Source: Pedobacter insulae
GTDB lineage: Bacteria; Bacteroidota; Bacteroidia; Sphingobacteriales; Sphingobacteriaceae
Direction: 5' to 3'
NCBI RefSeq assembly: GCF_900113525.1
Contig: NZ_FOPP01000004.1
Coordinates: 310,001-374,000 of the forward strand
DNA length: 64,000 nucleotides
Shown here: in pieces, positions 19,100 through 25,623 of the stretch
How the letters are laid out: each line of letters starts with the position of its first letter
Position numbering within the stretch: the stretch's first letter is position 1
Translations under genes and position numbers: made by a program
The notes under the pieces: generated by a model
The model's input: the letters and a program-made list of their open reading frames with translations, nothing else
What the model was told of the DNA's origin: nothing
Databases searched by the model: none

Positions 19100-19728
19100 T
19101 TATATTTTAAATTTCGTTCCTGATTGATTTGAACGCGGCTTATGAAAATTCTTATTTTCAGTAATAACATCATAAATATGCTGGTCTAACCTTCCGTTAC
19201 TAAGTCCATATCTAGCAAAATTTTGAGGATAAATTAGTTCATTACTTTGGTATTTGACTAGTTCTCCATTTTGAAAGCGCATGATCAATTGATTTACTTC
19301 TCCTTCACCAGTGTAAATAAAATCCGATCTATCAAAATAAAAAAAGAAATTTGTAATATTTTTAAAGCTCTCGTTGAAATTAATTCTGATATTATTTCCA
19401 GATATGGTTAAGCCACTTTGTTGTATACCCCGAAGGCTACCCTTGTAATAGACTGCTGAATGTTATCTAAAAAAAGAGTTACTAGAGATGTTTTGTAACC
19501 AGCATGACGGGCATAATCAGCTAAATCTTTAAATGAGGCGTCATTAAAAACCGTTTCTATTAATACATCTTTACCATCATCAATGCTTTGTCTGGCTAGA
19601 TCTTTAGTTCGGCCCTTATACACATCGGTCATCAATACTTCAAAACCTTCAAGTTCATTCAACCGTGTACGAATAAATGTCGATTTACCGGCAGCATTAC
19701 AGCCAGCTACAAAAACCAATTCAGGCAT
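19100..19728 (-). pseudogene. Zeta-type toxin (UDP-GlcNAc kinase-like ATPase), frameshifted
   Basis: The first frame, from ATG at 19728 to a stop at 19408, encodes MPELVFVAGCNAAGKSTFIRT (Walker A, GCNAAGKST), a TDVYKGRTKDLAR segment and LFLDNIQQSITRVA, all typical of zeta-toxin kinases. The rest of the protein continues in another frame: LRGIQQSGLTISGN, IRINFNESFKNI and YFDRSDFIYTGEGEV, ending at a stop at 19100. A single-base indel in the run around 19432-19442 joins the two halves perfectly into one protein of about 208 residues. The toxin is therefore probably inactive unless the base is a sequencing error. The antitoxin-like gene lies 4 bases upstream. Confidence 0.8.
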
Positions 19729-19732
19729 AATG

Positions 19733-19972
19733 TTAATCCAATCTTTTAATGATCGTATCTCTCACCTCAATAGGCATATCATTTTCATCAGTTATTACTT
19801 CCAGAGCAACAAGATACTTCTCGCCTGTTGGCAACTCTTTACGCCAATACCCCTGGTCTTCGGCAAACTGTGCATAAAATGGATTGCCTAATTCAAATGC
19901 ACGTTGACGACCTAACTCATGCATATTACCCATGTTTTTTAAAAGCTTGTCTACAATTGAGGATGTTTTCAT
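19733..19972 (-). CDS. Putative antitoxin of the zeta-toxin pair
   Basis: The 79-residue protein (MKTSSIVDKLLKNMGNMHEL...) ends 4 bases before the zeta-toxin ATG, the classic antitoxin-first layout. It is short, charged and soluble, with a helical N-terminus and a C-terminal strand region (EKYLVALEVITDENDMPIEVRDTI). No DNA-binding motif is evident. The role is inferred from position and size. Confidence 0.6.
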   Translation of the reverse strand: MKTSSIVDKLLKNMGNMHELGRQRAFELGNPFYAQFAEDQGYWRKELPTGEKYLVALEVITDENDMPIEVRDTIIKRLD

Positions 19973-20104
19973 GAAGATAAAATATAGTGGCTATTACAAT
20001 ACAAAAAACAATTCATTAAAGGAATTATTCAAATATAATTATAATGGTGGTAATATCACAGATGTGATATTTAAACAAGGGATTTAGTAATATTTTTTAA
20101 CGCA

Positions 20105-20132
20105 AAATGCCCCAATTTGCATTGAGGCATTT
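20105..20132 (-). terminator. Intrinsic terminator next to the tRNA-end remnant
   Basis: Arms 20105-20116 and 20121-20132 form a 12-bp stem (one G-T pair) around a 4-base loop. Read on the minus strand the hairpin is followed by TTTT. It lies directly downstream of the tRNA 3'-end match, as expected for the terminator of a minus-strand tRNA transcript. Confidence 0.65.
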
Positions 20133-20149
20133 CGTGATCCCGCTGGGAT
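20133..20149 (-). other. Candidate attachment site: 3' end of a tRNA gene (att core)
   Basis: On the minus strand the sequence reads ATCCCAGCGGGATCACG, which fits the end of a tRNA: the 3' half of the T-stem (CCCAG), a 7-base acceptor strand (CGGGATC) and discriminator A, without encoded CCA. The bases to the right do not continue into a T-loop or any tRNA body, so only the fragment that tyrosine recombinases typically duplicate is present. With a terminator on the left this matches the distal junction of an element that entered a minus-strand tRNA gene and extends rightwards. The intact tRNA should lie beyond the right end of the window. Confidence 0.55.
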
Positions 20150-20217
20150 AATGACTTATTAATCCAATCGGTACTAAATGAGCAAGTTATAAAAAAATAT
20201 ATAATCATCATTTCAAT

Positions 20218-20239
20218 TTGGGCACCAAATTGGGCACCA
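20218..20239. repeat. Tandem 12-bp repeat near the element edge
   Basis: Two head-to-tail copies of ttgggcaccaaa-like units (20218-20229 and 20230-20239) lie 69 bases inside the candidate att core. Short tandem repeats at this distance resemble arm-type binding sites of an integrase. No function is proven. Confidence 0.45.
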
Positions 20240-20855
20240 GTTATTTTGATATGTTTTGACCAATTTTGAAAGAACAAATCGTTGTTGAATACAATATAGT
20301 GATTATTTTACTATTAATATGTTATTAAAGATAATATATATAATTATTAGTCAGTTAGTATATTAAAGGGAATATAGCTTTTTATATCAAAGATTTTTTT
20401 CCTCTTTCTTGGGATACCTAACATGATTTCAGCCAGAAATTTATCTCTCAATTGTTATTTCTTTCTAATTCATCTTTTGGAAAATGAAGTTTGTGAATTT
20501 CGGTTATGAGTCTGGAAATTTCCTTGGAATTGCTGTAAAATTTGCTCATTTGAGGGATTGCCTTGTTCTTTCATTTTTATTGTTGAATAGTCAAATAATA
20601 TGAAGAAGGAACGATTAGGAGTTTAATTTATTTCTATCTTATGAATAGTGGACAATATTGCATTAGCTATTAATTATTAATGTTGCGCTGTAAATCAATG
20701 ATATATTGTTAATGTTTGGGTCGGTCAGCCAAAAATCAGCCATGCGTTCATTATTGGTAATACCATATTCTTATAATTTCATAGATTTAGTTTTGTGCGG
20801 GTAGGGTTGCCTTAAATTTTGTTTTAGTTTAGTCTTTTTAACCTATTCGGGCCGT
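20240..20855. other. A+T-rich gene-poor stretch with fragments
   Basis: No convincing gene is seen. On the minus strand 20549-20448 encodes a 33-residue frame beginning MSKFYSNSKEISRLITEIHK that has protein-like composition and may be a gene fragment. At 20725-20742 a pair of TCAGCCA units (tcagccaaaaatcagcca) resembles the 11-bp repeats found at 50594-50619 and 50822-50847. The rest is A+T-rich spacer. Confidence 0.4.
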
Positions 20856-21013
20856 GGAAATAACTGGTACAGCTTCCCTCTAGACAAATATTACCTGTAA
20901 AGCAGGTGAAGGAGATTGTATCAGTAAATAGGCAAATCCTTCAAAGGAGACGTTATAAATATCCCATCAGGAGTGGCACACTAGCATGGTGTAAGTAGGG
21001 ACAGTACTATGAC
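20856..21013 (+). pseudogene. Decayed cupin-domain gene fragment
   Basis: In one frame the stretch reads GNNWYSFPLDKYYL, then several stops, then IGKSFKGDVINIPSGVAH, stop, HGVSRDSTMTD. The pattern N-W-x-S-x-P ... GDV-x-x-IP-x-GV-x-H-x-HG is that of a small cupin (typically NWHSHPGGQ ... GDVVNIPPGVKHWHGA). At least four in-frame stops and loss of metal-binding His residues (H to Y/F, W to stop) show it is dead. It sits between the att core and the first metal gene. Confidence 0.65.
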
Positions 21014-21039
21014 CGATGTGATCAGCAAAATCAAAAAGC

Positions 21040-21186
21040 ATTACCGCCCTAACCTTAATCGCTCTGTCCTTTAAATACAACATCAACGCCATTGCACCTG
21101 CCATAGGTTTGGATGACTACATTCCAAAACCGTTCGATCTGGAGGAACTATATGTCACTCTTGGTAGCATATCCCGAAAAACCTAG
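21040..21186 (+). pseudogene. Decayed response-regulator receiver fragment
   Basis: The frame from 21040 encodes ITALTLIALSFKYNINAIAP followed by AIGLDDYIPKPFDLEELYVT and ends at a TAG at 21184. GLDDYIPKPFDLEEL is the alpha4-beta5-alpha5 face of a receiver domain, including the conserved Lys-Pro. The phospho-acceptor part and the DNA-binding part are missing, and the upstream text is in another frame, so this is a remnant fused by deletion to the cupin remnant. Confidence 0.65.
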
Positions 21187-21382
21187 AAGGAGATTAAATA
21201 GCAGCAACACCTAACTGCGTTAATAACTTATTTTAAGGGCTTAAGTTCAAGCTCATTTAATCGCCACAGTTGAGTAAGTGGTAAGATTACTACGATGTCA
21301 TTTTAAGGTACTTTTCTTGTAGTCCAGAATTTCTTATCAAAATATTTATTCCAATTGATTTTGAAATCATTAGTTTTGCCGA

Positions 21383-21697
21383 GTGAGACTTACTTCGCTG
21401 ATATTGACTATGATCGTTCTGGTGCTGAACACCATTCCGTGCTGTGCATTAGAAAACAATAAAGAACAGGCAATGGAGCAGTCGGCGAAGAAAAATGCTA
21501 TTCAACATGGTGATGACTGCAAGAACTGTTCTCCATTCTATTCTTGTCGAAGTTGTTTTGGATCCGTGTTGGTATCAACGATGGTACTAACAGTTGATCT
21601 AACTGAGCCGCAAGTTCGGTCCATTACCCAGAAAGTTATCTTTAACTACACTGATGGAGTTGAAGTTAATGTCTGGCAGCCACCAAAGGCGGAATAA
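21383..21697 (+). CDS. DUF6660-like secreted Cys-rich small protein
   Basis: The 104-residue product starts at a GTG (21383; ATG at 21410 is an alternative that leaves a shorter signal). It has an N-terminal hydrophobic signal, a Cys-rich centre (DDCKNCSPFYSCRSC) and the C-terminal motif VWQPPK. Two other genes in the window (25038-25391 and 56099-56425) share this plan: signal peptide, Cys cluster, final W-x-PPK. I recall this as DUF6660, linked to metal loci in Bacteroidota. It lies 56 bases before a TonB receptor and probably acts with it at the cell envelope. Confidence 0.7.
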   Translation: MRLTSLILTMIVLVLNTIPCCALENNKEQAMEQSAKKNAIQHGDDCKNCSPFYSCRSCFGSVLVSTMVLTVDLTEPQVRSITQKVIFNYTDGVEVNVWQPPKAE

Positions 21698-21753
21698 CAA
21701 TCCAACATACGAGATACCTCGTCAATTATAGACTTTCACATTTAATTTTTCAC

Positions 21754-23928
21754 ATGAAGAAATTACTATTGCTATTGGCGGCTGTGCTTTTCAGTGCCTT
21801 AGCCTACTCACAACATACATTTAAGGTAACCGTAAAGGATGCCAAAACAAACCAACCTTTATCTGGCGCATCTGTTTTATTGTTCAATAGCACAAAGGGG
21901 GCGATTGCAGACAGCTTGGGAACTGCAATATTAAATGGCATTCCCACTGGAAAACAGATTATCGTCTTTACGTACATTGGTTACCAGAAAAAAACGGATA
22001 CACTTAAGTTCCCATTGTCACAAGCTGAGCCAATGGTCATTCTGTTGCAATCGACAGAAGAAAATGAAGCTCTGGAAGAAGTGGTAGTGTCTGCAACAAG
22101 GGGTAGCAGAACTATCGATAACATCCCTACCCGTGTGGAAGTGATCGCGGGAGAGGAACTGGACGAAAAAGGCAATATGAAGCCCGGCGATATCCGCATG
22201 ATGCTCGCTGAAAGCACCGGCATCCAAACGCAGCAGACTTCCGCCACAAGTGGAAGTTCAAGCATCCGAATACAGGGACTTGATGGAAAATATACACAGA
22301 TTATTCGCGATGGATTTCCATTGTATTCTGGATTTTCTGGTGGACTTGGGCTTTTACAGGTTGCCCCACTCGACCTCCAGCAGGTAGAAGTGATCAAAGG
22401 CTCTTCATCCACATTATATGGTGGGGGAGCAATTGCGGGCCTAGTCAATCTGGTCTCAAAAAAACCGACCGAAGAGCGCCAGTTAAATTTTCTGCTTAAT
22501 GGCACTTCAGCCCTTGGGCTTGATGCTAGCGGATTTTATGCGCAAAAATTTGAAAAAGTTGGCATTACCACTTATGCCGCCTACAACCATGGTTCTGCTT
22601 ATGACCCATCTAAAATAGGGCTAACCGCAATTCCAAAATTTAATCGTTTTACGCTTAATCCCAAGCTATTCATTTATTTTGATGAAGCTACAACGTTGAT
22701 GGCAGGTGTAAATGCTACTGTCGAAAAAAGGATTGGTGGCAATATTGACTTTGTAAAAGGAAAGACAGTGTCTAACCCTTATTTTGAGGAGAATAATACC
22801 GATCGATATAGCACGCAAGTGGAACTTGGACATAGGCTTTCAGAAAATGGAAAGCTTACTTTTAAGAACAGTATTAGCTATTATGACAGGAGCATAGAAC
22901 TTCCAAGCTATCTTTTCTCGGGAAGGCAGGTATCTACTTATAGTGAGGTAAACTATTCTAGAAATGGTGAGAAAGCTGATTGGGTATTTGGAGCAAATTT
23001 CCTTTCAGATAATTTCAAGGAAGACATCGGTACGTCTGCCGCATTACGGAATTATTCCCACAATACCATTGGCGCATTTGTTCAGAATACCTGGAACTCT
23101 ACCGAAAAACTGACTATAGAGACAGGTATAAGAGGGGATTACCACAATGAATATGGATTTTTCTTCTTACCGCGTATTTCGGGGTTATGGAAAATCAACG
23201 ATCATGTTTCCACACGACTTGGAGGAGGGTTCGGTTACAAAGCACCGAATGTTTTTACCGAAGATGCTGAACGAATACAGTTCAGATACGTACTGCCGAT
23301 AAACGTGAGTAACACAAAGGCAGAACGTTCTTACGGTGCAAATTATGATATAAATTATAGAACTTCGCTTTTTACTGATAAAGTTGGCTTTAGCATAAAC
23401 CACATGTTCTTTTATACCCGAATTGCAGACCCTATATTGCTTACTCCAATAGGATCAAACCTTGCCTATGTACAGCCTAATGGAAATATAATCACTAAAG
23501 GAATGGAAACTAACATTAAGCTAACATATGCTGATTTTAAACTATTTGTAGGTTATACATTGGCAGATGTTGGCCAAAAAGCAGGATCCGTCTATACAAA
23601 CTATCCCTTGGTATCAAAGCACCGTTTAAACAATGTATTGATGTATGAGATCGAAGACAAATGGAAAATTGGAGCAGAGGCCTATTATTTCTCGAAACAG
23701 CAATTGAATGACGGTGTTATTGGAAAAAGTTACTGGACGGCTGGCCTAATGGCGGAAAAGCTGTGGGAGAAATTTTCGATCTTTGTGAACTTCGAGAATT
23801 TTACGGATACACGTCAGACAAAGTTCGATAGCATTTATACAGGCAATATAGCTAGCCCTATATTTAGAGATATCTATGCACCTGTTGATGGATTTGTAAT
23901 CAATGGGGGGATAAAGTTAAAACTATAA
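21754..23928 (+). CDS. TonB-dependent receptor, metal-locus type
   Basis: The 724-residue protein has a signal peptide (to about AYSQ), a CarboxypepD_reg-like domain (VTVKDAKTNQPLSGASVLLF), a TonB-box-like stretch (EEVVVSATRGSR), a plug domain (IRIQGLDGKYTQIIRDGFP, VEVIKGSSSTLYGGGAIAG) and a 22-strand barrel ending in the expected aromatic-rich strand (GFVINGGIKLKL). The plug is BtuB/FecA-like. Only 2 bases separate its stop from the CDF transporter ATG, so they form one operon with the DUF6660-like gene. Import of a metal or metallophore is inferred from this context, not shown. Confidence 0.87.
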   Translation: MKKLLLLLAAVLFSALAYSQHTFKVTVKDAKTNQPLSGASVLLFNSTKGAIADSLGTAILNGIPTGKQIIVFTYIGYQKKTDTLKFPLSQAEPMVILLQSTEENEALEEVVVSATRGSRTIDNIPTRVEVIAGEELDEKGNMKPGDIRMMLAESTGIQTQQTSATSGSSSIRIQGLDGKYTQIIRDGFPLYSGFSGGLGLLQVAPLDLQQVEVIKGSSSTLYGGGAIAGLVNLVSKKPTEERQLNFLLNGTSALGLDASGFYAQKFEKVGITTYAAYNHGSAYDPSKIGLTAIPKFNRFTLNPKLFIYFDEATTLMAGVNATVEKRIGGNIDFVKGKTVSNPYFEENNTDRYSTQVELGHRLSENGKLTFKNSISYYDRSIELPSYLFSGRQVSTYSEVNYSRNGEKADWVFGANFLSDNFKEDIGTSAALRNYSHNTIGAFVQNTWNSTEKLTIETGIRGDYHNEYGFFFLPRISGLWKINDHVSTRLGGGFGYKAPNVFTEDAERIQFRYVLPINVSNTKAERSYGANYDINYRTSLFTDKVGFSINHMFFYTRIADPILLTPIGSNLAYVQPNGNIITKGMETNIKLTYADFKLFVGYTLADVGQKAGSVYTNYPLVSKHRLNNVLMYEIEDKWKIGAEAYYFSKQQLNDGVIGKSYWTAGLMAEKLWEKFSIFVNFENFTDTRQTKFDSIYTGNIASPIFRDIYAPVDGFVINGGIKLKL

Positions 23929-23930
23929 GT

Positions 23931-24728
23931 ATGAAGAAATCGACGTTTGAGATAAAGCGGATGGATTGTTCGGCAGAAGAACAGCTTGTTCGCATGAAAC
24001 TGGAAGGCTTTGCAGAAATTTACCAGTTGAACTTTGATTTGGCTAACAGAAAGTTGGAGGTATTTCATTCTGATGATGTGAAACATATAGCAGATGCTAT
24101 TCATGAGTTGAATTTAAATGATAACTATGTCGGTTCTGAAAATACCTTTAAACAATTATCTGCTTCAGGTAATGATAGCCATGAACGAAAGCTTCTACTC
24201 TATGTCTTGTTGATTAATGCATTCTTTTTTGCGTTGGAAATGGCAACGGGAATTATATCCCATTCTATGGGATTGGTAGCAGACAGCTTGGATATGCTGG
24301 CCGATGCATTAGTATACGGGCTTAGCCTTTTTGCGGTAGGTGGAACTATATTTCGAAAAAAGAAGGTCGCAAAAATCAGCGGATATTTTCAATTAGGACT
24401 GGCAGTATTAGGCTTCTTAGAGGTTCTTCGCCGCTTTTTTGATGGTGGAGAAGTGCCAGAATTCAAGATGATGATAGCTATTTCTTTACTTGCACTTGTT
24501 GGTAATGCAAGCTCGTTAGTAATTTTAAGGCGAACGAAAAGTGAAGACGCACACATCAAGGCGAGCCAAATATTTACCTCTAATGATGTGGTCATTAATC
24601 TTGGTGTGATACTGGCGGGTATTTTGGTTTACCTATTGTCATCCAAGGTTCCAGATCTGATTGTTGGAACTATAGTTTTTGCTATTGTCATTAGAGGAGC
24701 ATTTTCAATAATGAAACTAGCGAAATAA
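23931..24728 (+). CDS. Cation diffusion facilitator (CDF) transporter with N-terminal HMA-like domain
   Basis: The 265-residue protein begins with a ferredoxin-fold HMA-like domain (residues 1-70; single Cys in KRMDCSAEE instead of CxxC), followed by six membrane segments. The CDF metal site is recognisable in TM2 as DSLDMLADAL (DxxxD) and in TM5 as TSNDVVIN. There is no long cytosolic C-terminal domain. CDF proteins export Zn, Co or similar divalent ions by proton exchange; the Cys-poor N-domain and altered TM5 make the ion uncertain. It is the last gene of the DUF6660-TonB operon and ends at a strong terminator. Confidence 0.85.
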   Translation: MKKSTFEIKRMDCSAEEQLVRMKLEGFAEIYQLNFDLANRKLEVFHSDDVKHIADAIHELNLNDNYVGSENTFKQLSASGNDSHERKLLLYVLLINAFFFALEMATGIISHSMGLVADSLDMLADALVYGLSLFAVGGTIFRKKKVAKISGYFQLGLAVLGFLEVLRRFFDGGEVPEFKMMIAISLLALVGNASSLVILRRTKSEDAHIKASQIFTSNDVVINLGVILAGILVYLLSSKVPDLIVGTIVFAIVIRGAFSIMKLAK

Positions 24729-24751
24729 ATATTTAATAAAATACTTTACAT

Positions 24752-24778
24752 AAAAAGCCGGGGATTCCCCGGCTTTTT
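24752..24778. terminator. Bidirectional intrinsic terminator
   Basis: AAAAAGCCGGGG and CCCCGGCTTTTT form a perfect 12-bp G+C-rich stem with a 3-base loop, A-run on one side and T-run on the other. It serves both the CDF gene (plus strand) and the Cys-rich peptide gene (minus strand). Confidence 0.95.
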
Positions 24779-24782
24779 ACTG

Positions 24783-24977
24783 CTATTTGCAGGTTTTTTT
24801 GCATTCCCCTGATGCCTTACAGGCCTTGCTGCAGGTATCCATGCAATTTGGCTTACCACAGGTTTTCGAACATTTTGTACAACTGTTCATTTTGCTGTTA
24901 CAGCAAGGAGTGTTTGCATAAGAAATTGAGAATATAGATAATGACATCACCATTGTGGCGAAAAGAAACTTTTTCAT
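24783..24977 (-). CDS. Secreted Cys-rich peptide, metallothionein-like
   Basis: The 64-residue product has a signal peptide (MKKFLFATMVMSLSIFSISYA) and a mature part of about 43 residues that contains ten Cys, in CC, CxxC and CxxxC spacing (TPCCNSKMNSC, TKCSKTC, DTCSKAC). This density suggests metal binding in the periplasm, although disulfide knots are another option. It is transcribed towards the shared terminator, next to a DUF6660-like gene and divergent from copA. I cannot assign a named family. Confidence 0.8.
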   Translation of the reverse strand: MKKFLFATMVMSLSIFSISYANTPCCNSKMNSCTKCSKTCGKPNCMDTCSKACKASGECKKTCK

Positions 24978-25037
24978 GATTTTTGATTTAAATGATTAAT
25001 AATACTTACGGTACTAGATAGATGTACGGAATTATTA

Positions 25038-25391
25038 TTAAACTTTTGGAGGGTGCCAGCCAATCTGTGTGTATCCAGTAATAACACCAATTGTTGCAAG
25101 TGGTATAGACTTACCGTTGCTCAAGATAAAAATATCTTGAAAAAGTAGCTGTTCAGAAATGATGAAACCATATTGGCTGCAAGAAACCATTCTGCTGCAC
25201 GCCTTACTATCACATCCATTGTTCTGGTTGGTTTGTTTTCCGTGCTTGCAAGATCCTTCCTTACAGCAATCCGAGACCGAACTTGGACGCATATTTGCGC
25301 CATTCCCCTGAAGAGATGAAAGCATCAAAATGCAGGCAACCAGAAGTAAGGCGATCGGCTTCACAAAACAAATAACGTAATTGTAGTTCAA
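25038..25391 (-). CDS. DUF6660-like secreted Cys-rich protein
   Basis: The frame opens at a TTG (25391); a GTG at 25364 is a plausible alternative and still leaves a good signal peptide (PIALLLVACILMLSS). The mature protein has a Cys cluster (DCCKEGSCKHG, CDSKACSRMVSC) and ends in IGWHPPKV, the W-x-PPK signature shared with the other two DUF6660-like proteins here. It diverges from copA across a region with a GTTGT/ACAAC palindrome (25538-25555), so co-regulation by copper is likely. Confidence 0.65.
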   Translation of the reverse strand: MNYNYVICFVKPIALLLVACILMLSSLQGNGANMRPSSVSDCCKEGSCKHGKQTNQNNGCDSKACSRMVSCSQYGFIISEQLLFQDIFILSNGKSIPLATIGVITGYTQIGWHPPKV

Positions 25392-25537
25392 TAAGATGTC
25401 ATTTCAGTTAAAATACTTTGGCTGGAAGTGAATTATGACAAAAACATGTAATAATGATGTATTGAAGGTTCTATGGAACATGCGGTCAATTTAAACCTGT
25501 AACTGGATATTTTTCTTGTTGTTTGAATCCACCATTT

Positions 25538-25555
25538 GTTGTGGAATTATACAAC
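25538..25555. promoter_or_regulatory. Candidate copper-regulator binding site upstream of copA
   Basis: GTTGTGGAATTATACAAC is an inverted repeat (GTTGT/ACAAC, 8-base centre). Its core GAATTATA recurs at 28880 and 37386, in front of two HYC_CC_PP-type genes. It lies just upstream of the copA promoter and between divergent genes. The HMA-AraC protein at 28206 is the obvious candidate to bind it. Confidence 0.5.
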
Positions 25556-25577
25556 TTTTTCACAAAATCCTGTAAAA

Positions 25578-25605
25578 TTGGAAGCCCTAAGTCGCCTTAA
25601 CTTTG
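25578..25605 (+). promoter_or_regulatory. Bacteroidota-type promoter of copA
   Basis: TTG at 25578-25580 and TAACTTTG at 25598-25605 are separated by 17 bases, a good match to the Bacteroidota consensus TTTG / TAnnTTTG. Transcription would begin close to 25612, which rules out the TTG start at 25603 and supports the ATG at 25624. Confidence 0.65.
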
Positions 25606-25623
25606 TTTATCAATAATAAGGTA

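Noticed and set aside
20071..20277. 68-residue minus-strand frame across the att core
   Set aside because: It runs through the terminator, the tRNA-end match and the tandem repeat, so it cannot be a conserved gene.
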